Shown: positions 31,445-40,328, numbered from the stretch's first letter. The stretch is DNA of 46,853 bases from Collinsella tanakaei (GCF_016902615.1 NZ_JACJMB010000018.1:1-46853); one strand, 5' to 3'. Numbers and translations are program-made. The notes: generated by a model from the sequence alone, not told the origin.

Positions 31445-33667
31445 ATGAAGATCATCAAGCGCAACGGCACCGAAGTCGCCTTCGACATCGACAAGATCTC
31501 GAACGCCATCCGCGGCGCCAACCGCGAGGTGAAAGAGGAAGAGCGCATGACCGAGCGCGAGATCGTGTTCGCGTCTCAAAACGTTGCTGAGGCATGCGAG
31601 AACGCCGGCCACACCGTGTCGGTCGAGGAGATCCAGGACCTCGTCGAGGACGAGATCATGGCGCTCGACCACTACGAGGTCGCCCGCCACTACATCATCT
31701 ACCGCTACGTTCAGAGCCTGAAGCGCCAGAAGAACACCACCGACGACAAGATCCTGTCGCTCATCGAGTGCAACAACGAAGAGGTCAAGCAGGAGAACTC
31801 CAACAAGAACCCGACGGTGAACTCCGTGCAGCGCGACTACATGGCCGGCGAGGTCTCCAAGGACCTCACGCAGCGCGTCCTGCTGCCGCACGACGTGGTG
31901 GAGGCGCACAACGAGGGCCTCATCCACTTCCACGACTCGGACTACTTCGCGCAGCACATGCACAACTGCGACCTGGTGAACCTCGAGGACATGCTGCAGA
32001 ACGGCACTGTGATCTCCGGTACGCTCATCGAGCGCCCGCACAGCTTCTCCACCGCCTGCAACATCGCCACGCAGATCATCGCCCAGGTGGCGAGCTGCCA
32101 GTACGGCGGCCAGTCCATCTCGTTGACGCACCTGGCGCCCTTCGTCGAGGTCTCCCGCCAGAAGATCCGCGGCCAGGTGGACCGTGAGCTTGAGGAACTC
32201 GGCGTCGACGCCACCGAGGAGAAGATCGCCGCCGTGGTCGAGGACCGCCTGCGCGACGAGATCCGCCGCGGCGTCCAGACCATCCAGTACCAGGTCGTGA
32301 CCCTCATGACCACGAACGGCCAGGCGCCGTTCGTGACGGTGTTCATGTACCTGAACGAGGCCCGCACCGAGGCCGAGAAGCACGATCTGGCCATGATTAT
32401 CGAGGAGACGCTGCGTCAGCGCTACGAGGGTGTGAAGAACGAGGCCGGCGTGTGGATCACCCCCGCCTTCCCGAAGCTCATCTACGTGCTGGAGGAGGAC
32501 AACGTCCACGAGGACTCCCCGTACTTCTATCTCACGCAGCTCGCGGCCAAGTGCACCGCCAAGCGCATGGTGCCCGACTACATCTCCGAGAAGATGATGC
32601 GCAAGCTGAAGCTGTCGGCCGGCGAGACCGAGGGCAACGGCGATTGCTACACCTGCATGGGCTGCCGCAGCTTCCTGACGCCCGACCGCTCCGGCAACGG
32701 CTACGACAACGTGGCGCGCGCCAAGAACTACGAGCCCGGCAAGCCCAAGTACTACGGCCGCTTCAACCAGGGCGTCGTGACCATCAACCTGCCCGACGTC
32801 GCGCTGTCCTCGCACGGCGATGCCGACAAGTTCTGGGAGATCTTCGACGAGCGCTTGGAGCTCTGCCACAAGGCCCTCATGTGCCGTCACGAGCGCCTGA
32901 AGGGAACGCTGTCCGACGCGGCGCCGATCCTTTGGCAGTACGGCGCGCTGGCGCGCCTGGACAAGGGCGAGACGATCGACAAGCTGCTCTACGGTGGCTA
33001 CTCCACGATCAGCCTCGGCTACGCGGGCCTGTACGAGTGCGTGAAGTACATGACGGGCGCGAGCCACACCGACGAGCGCGGCCGCAGCTTCGCCCTCGCC
33101 GTCATGCAGCACATGAACGACAAGTGCGCCGAGTGGAAGGCCGAAAGCGACATAGACTTCTCGCTCTACGGCACGCCGCTCGAGTCGACGACCTACAAGT
33201 TCGCGAAGTGCCTGCAGCGCCGCTTCGGCATCATCCCGGGCGTGACGGACAAGGGCTACATCACGAACAGCTACCACGTGCACGTGAGCGAGGAGATCGA
33301 CGCGTTCGACAAGCTGAAGTTCGAAAGCGACTTCCAGCAGCTGTCGCCCGGCGGCGCCATCTCCTACGTCGAGGTCCCCAACATGCAGGACAACCTCAAG
33401 GCCGTCATCCGCGTCATGCAGTACATCTACGACAACATCATGTACGCGGAGCTGAACACGAAGAGCGATTACTGCCAGGTGTGCGGCTACGACGGCGAGA
33501 TCCGCATCGTGGAGGACGACGGCAAGCTCGTGTGGGAGTGCCCGAACTGCGGCAACCGCGACCAGGAGAAGATGAACGTCGCGCGCCGCACGTGCGGCTA
33601 CATCGGCACGCAGTTCTGGAATCAGGGCCGCACCGAGGAGATCCGCGACCGCGTGCTGCACCTGTAG
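31445..33667 (+). CDS. nrdD: anaerobic ribonucleoside-triphosphate reductase (class III)
   Basis: 740 residues. The N-terminal ATP-cone (about 1-90; KIIKRNGTEVAFDIDKISNA) is the allosteric activity site. The catalytic barrel contains GDCYTCMGCRSFL. The C-terminal zinc site CQVCG and CPNCG precedes the glycyl radical loop RRTCGYIGTQFW, with the radical on Gly718 or so. It reduces NTPs to dNTPs using formate or a thiol under anoxic conditions. The ATG at 31445 follows GAAAGG; the frame could extend upstream but only into the leader. nrdG follows, and NrdR boxes lie upstream. Confidence 0.95.
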   Translation: MKIIKRNGTEVAFDIDKISNAIRGANREVKEEERMTEREIVFASQNVAEACENAGHTVSVEEIQDLVEDEIMALDHYEVARHYIIYRYVQSLKRQKNTTDDKILSLIECNNEEVKQENSNKNPTVNSVQRDYMAGEVSKDLTQRVLLPHDVVEAHNEGLIHFHDSDYFAQHMHNCDLVNLEDMLQNGTVISGTLIERPHSFSTACNIATQIIAQVASCQYGGQSISLTHLAPFVEVSRQKIRGQVDRELEELGVDATEEKIAAVVEDRLRDEIRRGVQTIQYQVVTLMTTNGQAPFVTVFMYLNEARTEAEKHDLAMIIEETLRQRYEGVKNEAGVWITPAFPKLIYVLEEDNVHEDSPYFYLTQLAAKCTAKRMVPDYISEKMMRKLKLSAGETEGNGDCYTCMGCRSFLTPDRSGNGYDNVARAKNYEPGKPKYYGRFNQGVVTINLPDVALSSHGDADKFWEIFDERLELCHKALMCRHERLKGTLSDAAPILWQYGALARLDKGETIDKLLYGGYSTISLGYAGLYECVKYMTGASHTDERGRSFALAVMQHMNDKCAEWKAESDIDFSLYGTPLESTTYKFAKCLQRRFGIIPGVTDKGYITNSYHVHVSEEIDAFDKLKFESDFQQLSPGGAISYVEVPNMQDNLKAVIRVMQYIYDNIMYAELNTKSDYCQVCGYDGEIRIVEDDGKLVWECPNCGNRDQEKMNVARRTCGYIGTQFWNQGRTEEIRDRVLHL

Positions 33668-33700
33668 GGGCAGGCGGAAACAAGAACCGATGACGCACCC

Positions 33701-33730
33701 GACGCACTTTTCCTCCGGGGAAAGTGCGTC
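33701..33730 (+). promoter_or_regulatory. intercistronic hairpin between nrdD and nrdG
   Basis: GACGCACTTT (33701-33710) pairs with AAAGTGCGTC (33721-33730), extended by G-U and G-C pairs around the loop. It lies 33 bp after nrdD and 22 bp before nrdG. A short GTTTC follows. It may attenuate or protect the transcript and so lower NrdG relative to NrdD. Confidence 0.5.
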
Positions 33731-33752
33731 GTTTCATAAGGGAGGCCGGAGC

Positions 33753-34334
33753 GTGAACTACGCAGAGATCAAGCATTTCGATATCGCCAATGGCGAGGGC
33801 GTGCGCACGACGCTGTTCGTGTCGGGCTGCCGGCGCGGGTGCCCGGGATGCTTCAACTCCGGGGCATGGAGCTTCGAGGCGGGGCAGCCCTTCACGCGCG
33901 AGGTTGAGGACGCGATCTTGGAGAGCCTGGCGCCCGCCTACATGGACGGCCTCACGCTGCTCGGCGGCGAGCCGATGGAGCCCGAGAACCAGCGCGGGCT
34001 CGTGGCGTTCGTCGAGCGCGTGCGCGAGCGCTACCCGCGCGGGTGCGGCAAGACCATCTGGTGTTTCACCGGCGATACGCTCGACGAGCTTGTGGACGGC
34101 GGGCGCCATCACACCGAGGTGACCGACCGGCTGCTCGACGCCATCGACATCCTAGTCGACGGCCCGTGGGTGCAGGAGCTCTACGACATAACGCTCCGCT
34201 TCCACGGCTCGTCGAACCAGCGGGTGATCGACCTCAACGCCACACGCGAGGCTGCCTCTGCTCAGGGCGTTCCGCTTTCAGATGCCGTGGTGCTCTGGCA
34301 GGACGAGGAAGTCTACACGACGCACACGATGTAG
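33753..34334 (+). CDS. nrdG: anaerobic ribonucleotide reductase activating protein
   Basis: 193 residues starting at a GTG 5 nt after GGAGGCC. The radical-SAM cluster motif is CRRGCPGC (CX3CX2C) in VSGCRRGCPGCFN, followed by LLGGEPMEPENQ, the SAM-binding GGE motif. The enzyme uses S-adenosylmethionine and a 4Fe-4S cluster to make the glycyl radical on NrdD. It is co-directional with nrdD and separated only by a hairpin, so it is very probably co-transcribed. Confidence 0.93.
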   Translation: MNYAEIKHFDIANGEGVRTTLFVSGCRRGCPGCFNSGAWSFEAGQPFTREVEDAILESLAPAYMDGLTLLGGEPMEPENQRGLVAFVERVRERYPRGCGKTIWCFTGDTLDELVDGGRHHTEVTDRLLDAIDILVDGPWVQELYDITLRFHGSSNQRVIDLNATREAASAQGVPLSDAVVLWQDEEVYTTHTM

Positions 34335-34391
34335 CGGGTGCGCTCCGCGGGGCGTAGGCGCCCCGGGGGCGATCGCTTGCATCGTATGCAT

Positions 34392-34448
34392 CCAACTTGC
34401 CAAAAGTCCCGCCAAGAGCGGCTCTTGGCGGGACTTTTGGCAAGTTGG
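34392..34448. repeat. 57-bp near-perfect palindrome after nrdG
   Basis: Two perfect 28-bp inverted arms (34392-34419 and 34421-34448) flank a single G. The arm begins CCAACTTGCCAAAAGTCCCG. As RNA it would be an extremely long hairpin; as DNA it could extrude a cruciform. No U-tract is present. It lies 58 bp after the nrdG stop and 146 bp before folE, so it may separate the two transcripts. Confidence 0.8.
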
Positions 34449-34593
34449 TTGAGCGCGACCTCCTGAGTGCGGGCCTCTTCTCGGGGACGCCCGCGCCGAG
34501 CTCGCTGCGTCGAGAGCGTCTGCCCGCGCGCGGCGTCTGCCGGCGCAGTGGTACCATAGCGTGGTCATTGCGGGCCCTATGTTGGGAGGATCC

Positions 34594-35154
34594 ATGGTCG
34601 ATCAGGAAAAGGTGCGCCAGGCGGTCCGCCTGCTGCTGGAGGGCATCGGCGAGGACCCCGCGCGCGAGGGCCTGCTCGAGACGCCCGATCGCGTGGCCCG
34701 TATGTACACCGAGCTTGCGGGAGGGATGGACGAGGACGCCGCGGCGCACCTCGCCAAGACGTTCGCCGTGCGCGCCGACGACCTCGTGATCGAGCGCGAC
34801 ATCACCTTCTATTCGCTGTGCGAGCACCATCTGCTGCCGTTCTATGGCACGGTGGCGATCGGCTACGTGCCGCGCGGGCGCGTCGTGGGCCTCTCCAAGC
34901 TTGCGCGCACCGTGGAGGTTTTCGCCCGCCGCCTGCAGCTGCAGGAGCGCCTGACCGCCCAGATCGCCGACGCCCTGATGGACGATCTGGGCTGCGCCGG
35001 CGCCATCGTGTACGTGGAGGCCGAGCACATGTGCATGACCATGCGCGGCGTGCAGAAACCCGGGACGGTCACCGCCACCTGCGCGCGGCGCGGCGCCTTC
35101 GAGGAGGACCCCGCGCTCGAGGAGCGCTTCTTCCGCATGTTGGGGCGCGCGTAG
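34594..35154 (+). CDS. folE: GTP cyclohydrolase I
   Basis: 186 residues. Zinc and active-site residues are in [20 protein letters not shown] (Cys and His) and in [15 protein letters not shown] (the second zinc Cys). The N-terminal helix has [20 protein letters not shown], diagnostic of FolE. It converts GTP to 7,8-dihydroneopterin triphosphate, the first step of folate and pterin synthesis. GGGAGGATCC precedes the ATG at 34594. Its TAG overlaps the GTG start of the HD gene (TAGTG), pointing to translational coupling. Confidence 0.93.
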   Translation: MVDQEKVRQAVRLLLEGIGEDPAREGLLETPDRVARMYTELAGGMDEDAAAHLAKTFAVRADDLVIERDITFYSLCEHHLLPFYGTVAIGYVPRGRVVGLSKLARTVEVFARRLQLQERLTAQIADALMDDLGCAGAIVYVEAEHMCMTMRGVQKPGTVTATCARRGAFEEDPALEERFFRMLGRA

Positions 35155-35723
35155 TGGACGGATGTCCCGTGCCCCATCCGGACGGCGCCCGGCGTCGGGC
35201 GGACCTGCCGCTCGGACTCGCCGCCATGCCCCGTGTGGACGCCATCGTGCGCCATCCGCTGTTCTGCGACCAGCTCGCGCGCATCGCGCGGGCAGAGCAC
35301 GACCGCGTCTTCTGCCGGCATGACCTCGCGCACCTCATGGATGTCGCCCGCATCATGTGGATCGGCAACCTGGAGCAGGGACTGGGGCTTGACCGCGAGC
35401 TCGTCTACGCGTGCGCGTTTCTGCACGACATCGGCCGTGCGGCCCAGTACGAGACGGGTGAGCCGCACGACGTCGCGGGCGTCCGCATCGCGGGCGAGAT
35501 TTTGGGTACGGTAGATGACGGCTGTGCATTCTCCGCGGAGCAGCGGGAGATGTTGCTGGATGCGGTCGGCGGGCATCGCGGCCCTGCGGCTCGCGCCGAC
35601 GCGGCGCCGCTCGCATGCCTGTTGCATGCGGCCGACAAGGCGTCGCGGCCCTGTTTCGCCTGCCCCGCCCGCACGGAATGCTACTGGCCGGAGGAAACCA
35701 AGAACCTCGCCGTGCGCATCTAG
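35154..35723 (+). CDS. HD-domain hydrolase in pterin operon
   Basis: 189 residues if read from the GTG at 35154; an ATG at 35226 would give 165. The HD metal motifs are present: His in CRHDLAHLMDVARI, the His-Asp pair in FLHDIGRAAQYETGEPHDVA, and Asp in LLHAADKASR. The tail carries three cysteines (CFACPARTEC). HD proteins hydrolyse phosphate esters of nucleotides. Placement between folE and folB, coupled to folE, suggests that it removes phosphate from dihydroneopterin triphosphate, the step otherwise lacking here. That role is inference. Confidence 0.8.
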   Translation: MDGCPVPHPDGARRRADLPLGLAAMPRVDAIVRHPLFCDQLARIARAEHDRVFCRHDLAHLMDVARIMWIGNLEQGLGLDRELVYACAFLHDIGRAAQYETGEPHDVAGVRIAGEILGTVDDGCAFSAEQREMLLDAVGGHRGPAARADAAPLACLLHAADKASRPCFACPARTECYWPEETKNLAVRI

Positions 35724-35772
35724 CTTTGCGGCCTTTGCGCGCGGGAGGCGGTATGCGTAAAGGAGCGAACTT

Positions 35773-36267
35773 ATGGGAAAGAAGCATCAGAAGCATCTGC
35801 CGGAGAAAGCCACGCCGATCGAGGGGGCCGAGCTCGCCCGGAGGGACGCGGGCCTGCCCGCTACGCGCACCGCGCTCGCGCGCGTGACGCACGAGGACCT
35901 CTCGCGCGCCGACAAGATCCACATCGACGGCCTCGAGGTCTTTGCGAACCACGGCGTGTATCCCGAGGAGCGCGCGCTGGGGCAGAAGTTCGTCGTCTCG
36001 CTCACGCTCTACACGAGCCTGCGCGAGGCGGGCAGGACCGACGACCTGCGCGCGTCGATCGACTACGGCAAGGTGTGCCACGACGTGGACGCCTTTTTGC
36101 GCGAGCATGTGTTCAAGCTGATCGAGGCGGCGGCCGAGGGGCTGGCGGACGACCTGCTCGCCCGCTACGGCGCCCTGCTGGGCGTGCGCGTGCGCCTCGA
36201 GAAGCCATGGGCGCCGGTGGGGCTGCCGCTGCGCACCGTCGCCGTGGAGATCGAGCGCACGCGGTAG
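35773..36267 (+). CDS. folB: dihydroneopterin aldolase with N-terminal extension
   Basis: 164 residues; typical FolB is about 120. The aldolase core starts near residue 46 with ADKIHIDGLEVFANHGVYPEE, which holds the conserved N-H-G and glutamate. It continues with SIDYGKVCHDVDAFL and ends LEKPWAPVGLPLRTVAVEIER. The first 45 residues are charged and not part of the family fold. AAAGGAG precedes the ATG at 35773, so the extension is probably real. It converts dihydroneopterin to 6-hydroxymethyl-dihydropterin. folK and folP are not nearby. Confidence 0.88.
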   Translation: MGKKHQKHLPEKATPIEGAELARRDAGLPATRTALARVTHEDLSRADKIHIDGLEVFANHGVYPEERALGQKFVVSLTLYTSLREAGRTDDLRASIDYGKVCHDVDAFLREHVFKLIEAAAEGLADDLLARYGALLGVRVRLEKPWAPVGLPLRTVAVEIERTR

Positions 36268-36379
36268 CGCCGCCGCGGATGAGACGGCGCTGGCGGCGCG
36301 CGTGAAGGGGACGTACGACCGGGCGCGCGGAGCGCCGTGCGCCCGCCTGCGCGCAGGCCAAGGCGCGGGTGGCGGGGGC

Positions 36380-37150
36380 TCAGACGTCGGCGACCTCGCG
36401 CGCGGGGCGGCGCAGCAGCGCGGAGAGCTCGCGGTTCGCCGGGCACCAGGTGTCGAGCAGCGCGTGGAAGCGGGCGTTGTGGCTCGGCTCCATGAGGTGC
36501 GTGAGCTCGTGGGCGACGACGAACTCGAGGCAGGCGGGCGGGTAGGCGGCCAGCTTCGTGTTGATGCGCACGGCGCGCGTCGCCGGCGTGCACGAGCCCC
36601 AGCGGCTCCTCATGCTGCGCAGGCTCCAGCTGCTCGCCGCCACGCCCATGCGGTCCTCGCAGCGTGCTGCGACCCCGGGCAGCAGGCGGGCGACCTCGCG
36701 GCGGTAGAGCTCGGCGACCAGGCGGTCGTACTCCTCGACCGGGAGGCTCGCGAGTCCGTCCTCGTCGCGCGCGGGGGCGGCGCCGAACGTCGCGGGCCGC
36801 GCGGCGGCGCCGAAGCGCACGCCCGCCCGTCTCAACGCGTCGGCCAACGGGACGAGGGACCCCCAGAGCGGCACGCTCGCGCGGTCCTCGGCGCGCCGCG
36901 GTTCGGCTTCCGCCTCGGCGCGCCTGCGCACGCGCTCGCCGATCCAGGCCGCTCGCCGGTCCAGGAATTCCTGGGCGACCTCGACGCGCGTGAGCGCCGG
37001 GATGCTCATGACCACCGAGCCGTCGCCGCGCACGCGCAGGTTGAGGTTGCGCACGCGCTTGCGCGTGACGGTCACGGGGATGCGGGCGCCGTCGGCGTCG
37101 ACATGGAGCGTGAAGGGGGCGGAGACGGGGGTGCTGTTCGATCGGTTCAT
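36380..37150 (-). CDS. YgjP-like (DUF45) metal-dependent protease or hydrolase
   Basis: 256 residues. The C-terminal half has RSRWGSCTPATRAVRINTKL and the zinc motif HELTHLMEPSHNARFH (HExxH with a downstream His), the signature of YgjP/SprT-like DUF45 proteins. The N-terminal half has beta-rich RNLNLRVRGDGSVVMSIP, also typical. The start is uncertain: I chose the ATG at 37150 after GGGGCGC, but 37162 is possible. Enzyme activity in this family is little known. It converges with folB. Confidence 0.78.
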   Translation of the reverse strand: MNRSNSTPVSAPFTLHVDADGARIPVTVTRKRVRNLNLRVRGDGSVVMSIPALTRVEVAQEFLDRRAAWIGERVRRRAEAEAEPRRAEDRASVPLWGSLVPLADALRRAGVRFGAAARPATFGAAPARDEDGLASLPVEEYDRLVAELYRREVARLLPGVAARCEDRMGVAASSWSLRSMRSRWGSCTPATRAVRINTKLAAYPPACLEFVVAHELTHLMEPSHNARFHALLDTWCPANRELSALLRRPAREVADV

Positions 37151-37413
37151 GCGCCCCAGCATAGCAGACGGCCGGCCTTGCGTATCGGTCCGCCCGTGCG
37201 GGGTCGGCTCCGGTCGCATCGAGCCGGCGAGGCGGATCCGACCGCGGACGCCGGCGCGCAGCGCGTCGGATCCGTCGGGGCCGGCGGCGGCATCCGTCGC
37301 CCCAGCGGCATCCGCGCCCGTTCGTCTCGAAAAGCTTACCCGATGCTGACGGGGGCCGACGCGCTCCCTACAATGGTCAAAGATCTTCGACCGTCGAGGT
37401 GAGGGGCCGTTCC

Positions 37414-37884
37414 ATGCACGAGGACCGCGATATCCGACGCGCCGCCGATGGCGCGGGGCGCTCTGTGCCCGACGCCGCTGCGCTCGCGGACTCCGCGTGG
37501 GACTCCTTCGCGCCGCGCCGCATGGCGGAGCTGGCAGAAGAGTTCTCGTCTTGCCGCCAGGCGTTCATCGCGCTCGGAAACGAGAACCGACAGCTGATCT
37601 TCATCGAGCTGCTGCGCCACTGGGGCGGCATGCGCGTGGGCGAGCTCGCCGCGTGCGCCAACCTGTCGCGCCCGGCCGTCTCGCATCATCTCAGGGTGCT
37701 GCGCGAGGTGGGCCTCGTGGACATGTACGAGGTGGGGACGAGGAGCTTCTACCATGTGGGCGCCGACCTCGCCCTGTGGGGCCGGATGGCGCGCCTGGCA
37801 GGCGATGCGGCGGGCTTCGTCAGGCAGGTGGCGCGCCGCGCCGAGAGCAGGGGCGAGGGCTGCGGCGGCATGAGGATCGGCTAA
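37414..37884 (+). CDS. ArsR-family helix-turn-helix regulator
   Basis: 156 residues. The winged helix lies at about 45-115, with FIALGNENRQLIFIELLRHW and the recognition helix NLSRPAVSHHLRVLREVGLV, followed by the wing ending SFYHVG. The first 35 residues are polar and extra. No clear metal-binding cysteine cluster is seen, so metal sensing is doubtful. GAGGGGCC precedes the ATG at 37414. The downstream nitroreductase remnant is 28 bp away and may have been its target. Confidence 0.8.
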   Translation: MHEDRDIRRAADGAGRSVPDAAALADSAWDSFAPRRMAELAEEFSSCRQAFIALGNENRQLIFIELLRHWGGMRVGELAACANLSRPAVSHHLRVLREVGLVDMYEVGTRSFYHVGADLALWGRMARLAGDAAGFVRQVARRAESRGEGCGGMRIG

Positions 37885-37911
37885 GCGGACGTGCAGAGGG
37901 GAGAGGGCGCG

Positions 37912-38370
37912 ATGGATGATGGAAATCGCCCGTTCGGGACGGTAGGTGCGCTGGGGCCTGGAGCGATGCGGAGCTCCTCGACGCCATGGGGGCGCGCCAC
38001 TCGGTGCGCAGGTACCGGGACCGGCGGCTTGATGCCGATGTGCTGCGGGCGCTCCAGGAGGTGATCGATGCCTGCAACGAGGCGGCGGGGCTGAGCTTCA
38101 CGCTCGTCGCGGATGACCCGTCCGCCTTCGACGGCGTCCTCGCGCACTACGGATCGTTCCGCGGCGTGCGCAACCACGTGGCGCTCATCGGGAGCAAGGG
38201 CCCGCATCTGGACGAGACGGTCGGGTACTACGGCGAGCAGGTCGTGCTCGCGGCGCAGCTGCTGGGGCTCAACACCTGTTGGGTCGCCATGACCTACAGC
38301 AGGCGCGGAGACTCCCCTGTGAGGCGCGGGGAGGGACGCCCGGCGGTCCTTGAAGGTGGATGTGGGCGAT
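37912..38370 (+). pseudogene. nitroreductase-family remnant, frameshifted and truncated
   Basis: From 37959 one frame reads WSDAELLDAMGARHSVRRYR, then LDADVLRALQEVIDACNEAA and HYGEQ-type VGYYGEQVVLAAQLLGLNTC, the pattern of small nitroreductases. The N-terminal codons from the ATG at 37912 (after GGGAGAGGG) are in another frame. After about residue 110 the frame loses similarity, although SPVRRGEGR looks like the remnant of the next motif. FMN-dependent activity is not expected. Confidence 0.6.
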
Positions 38371-38692
38371 GCAACCATGATCAACCTGCCTTCGTCCTGT
38401 TGATGCTACGTTATCCGTTCGCGAGTAATCGTAGGCGATGCAGCCTTTCGGTTCTGTCGGCAGAGGGTGTATGAAGCGTATATGCGTGTAGGGCGACTGC
38501 GTAGGGCAGGGCCTTCGGGGACGCGACGTGGATTCTCCGTGGCGCCCTCGGTGTTCGCCATGGTCGTATTGCTGCCGTGCGCGGAGGGTGTCGGAGCGGA
38601 GCCGCCCGCGTCGCTATAATGTGGGGTCACGCGTACAGGCTGCGGCCGCCCGCAGGGGCTCGTATCGCCGCAACCGGGAAAGGACATACCTC
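38371..38692. other. intergenic stretch upstream of the D-Ala ligase gene
   Basis: No gene was found. The region follows the decayed nitroreductase and probably contains the ddl promoter; CGTCGCTATAATGTGGGG near 38608-38624 includes TATAAT, a good -10, about 70 bp before the start codon. Confidence 0.45.
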
Positions 38693-39760
38693 ATGATCAA
38701 CGTGGCCATTCTTTTCGGCGGCATCTCCACCGAGCACGATATCTCGCTCAAGTCCGCCGACAACGTCATCAACCAGCTGCCCCGCGACCGCTTTGCCCCG
38801 GTGCTGATCGGCATCGATCGCGACGGCGCGTGGTTCCACTACACCGGCGATGCGGCGGATGTCGTCACGGGCGCCTGGGAGGAGCATGACGTGAACCCCG
38901 TCGTCCTCATTCCCGGGCGCGGCGAGGGCGATGCGCGCGGCGGCATGCTCGAGCTGGTCGACAACGAGTTCGTCGAGCTCGATGTCGACGTGGCGCTGCC
39001 GGTGCTCCACGGTCAGGGCGGCGAGGACGGCACCGTCCAGGGCATGCTCGAGAGCTGCGGCATCCCGTATGTCGGCTGCGGCGTGATGGCGTCCGCGGTG
39101 TGTATGGACAAGGACGCCTCGCACCGTCTCGCGGCCGCCGCCGGCGTGCGCTCCCCGAAGTGCGAGGTGCTCTGGCGCGGTGCTGCCGACGAGGACTGCC
39201 TGGCGGTGGTGGAGCGCCTCGGCGGCTACCCCGTGTTCGTGAAGCCCGCGCGCGGCGGCTCGTCGATCGGCGTGTCCAAGGCGGTCGACGAGGCCGCCTA
39301 CCGCGAGGCGCTCGAGGCGGCGTTCGCGCTCGACGAGAAGGTCGCCGTCGAGGAAGCCATCTGCGGCGTGGAGGTCGGCTGCGCCGTCATGGGCGACGCG
39401 GTCTCCGGCACCACGATGGGGGCGGTCGACGAGATCGTCATCTCCGGCGACGGCTTCTTCCGTATCCATCTGGAGAAGGACCCCGGCGCGAACACGGAGC
39501 TGCGCTGCCCGGCGGACCTTCCCGCTGATGTCATGGAGCGCGTGCGCGCGGCGGGCACGACCGTCTACGAGGCGCTCGGCTGCTCGGGCTTCGCCCGCGT
39601 GGACCTGTTCGTCACGCCCGAGGGCGAGGTCGTGTTCAATGAGGTCAACTCGACGCCTGGCCTTACGTACTACTCGCGCTTCCCGCAGATGATGCGCGTG
39701 GCGGGCCACGAGCTGGGCGAGGTGCTCGGCCAGCTCATCGACGCGGAGCTCGCGAAATAG
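38693..39760 (+). CDS. ddl: D-alanine ligase, VanA-like in the omega-loop region
   Basis: 355 residues of the ATP-grasp D-Ala ligase family: ILFGGISTEHDISLKS at the start, FVKPARGGSSIGVSKA (ATP-binding loop) and VVFNEVNSTPGLTYYSRFPQ (metal and substrate site). Instead of the Y-x-x-KY omega loop of ordinary Ddl it has GFFRIHLEKDPGANTELRCP, with His259 aligned by eye with the His of VanA/VanB (FRIHQE). That would favour D-lactate as second substrate. AAAGGACATACC precedes the ATG. No vanH, vanX or vanRS gene is adjacent. Confidence 0.85.
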   Translation: MINVAILFGGISTEHDISLKSADNVINQLPRDRFAPVLIGIDRDGAWFHYTGDAADVVTGAWEEHDVNPVVLIPGRGEGDARGGMLELVDNEFVELDVDVALPVLHGQGGEDGTVQGMLESCGIPYVGCGVMASAVCMDKDASHRLAAAAGVRSPKCEVLWRGAADEDCLAVVERLGGYPVFVKPARGGSSIGVSKAVDEAAYREALEAAFALDEKVAVEEAICGVEVGCAVMGDAVSGTTMGAVDEIVISGDGFFRIHLEKDPGANTELRCPADLPADVMERVRAAGTTVYEALGCSGFARVDLFVTPEGEVVFNEVNSTPGLTYYSRFPQMMRVAGHELGEVLGQLIDAELAK

Positions 39761-39868
39761 CGTGTGGGACCTGTGACCGAGGGTAGCCTGCGCGCTTTTC
39801 GGGTATAGTGACCAGCACACGCCGCAGCCCACGAGGGGCGCGGCGATGACCATGAAACGAGGATTCAC

Positions 39869-40297
39869 ATGTCCAACCAGGGTAAGAAGGTCCGCGCGCA
39901 CTATCGCGGCACGCTCGATGACGGCACCCAGTTCGATTCCAGCTACGATCGCGGCGAGCCCATCGAGTTCACCTGCGGCGCCCATCAGATGATCCCCGGC
40001 TTCGATGCCGCCGTCATGGACATGGAGGTGGGCGAGAAGAAGACCGTCCACATCCCGTGCGCCGAGGCTTACGGCGAGCGCAACGAGGACCTCGTGCTGC
40101 ACTTCCCGGCGGCCCAGGTGCCGAATATCGAGGAGATCAAGGTCGGCGACCGCCTGTTCCTCTCCGGCCCCGCAGGCCAGCCCATCCCGGTGACCGTCGT
40201 CTCCGTCGATGCCGAGGGCGTCGACTTGGATGCCAACCACGAGATGGCCGGCAAGGACCTCAACTTCGATATCGAGCTCGTCGAGGTGCTCGACTAG
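39869..40297 (+). CDS. FKBP-type peptidyl-prolyl isomerase, SlyD-like
   Basis: 142 residues. The FKBP fold begins KKVRAHYRGTLDDGTQFDSS and has PIEFTCGAHQMIPGFDAAV. A SlyD-type insert-in-flap domain follows (CAEAYGERNEDLVLHFPAAQ and onwards). The histidine-rich nickel-binding tail of E. coli SlyD is absent. It probably acts as a cytoplasmic folding catalyst and chaperone. CGAGGATTCAC precedes the ATG and an ideal terminator follows. Confidence 0.88.
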   Translation: MSNQGKKVRAHYRGTLDDGTQFDSSYDRGEPIEFTCGAHQMIPGFDAAVMDMEVGEKKTVHIPCAEAYGERNEDLVLHFPAAQVPNIEEIKVGDRLFLSGPAGQPIPVTVVSVDAEGVDLDANHEMAGKDLNFDIELVEVLD

Positions 40298-40328
40298 CCC
40301 GCGACACGCATCCGCTGCCATGTGGAGA

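Noticed and set aside
31334-33661. Minus-strand frame opposite nrdD
   Set aside because: It is a shadow frame; nrdD has every expected motif on the plus strand.
38693-39760. Calling a vancomycin-resistance cluster
   Set aside because: Only the ligase resembles VanA. No vanH, vanX, vanR or vanS gene is present in the window, so a resistance cluster is not supported.
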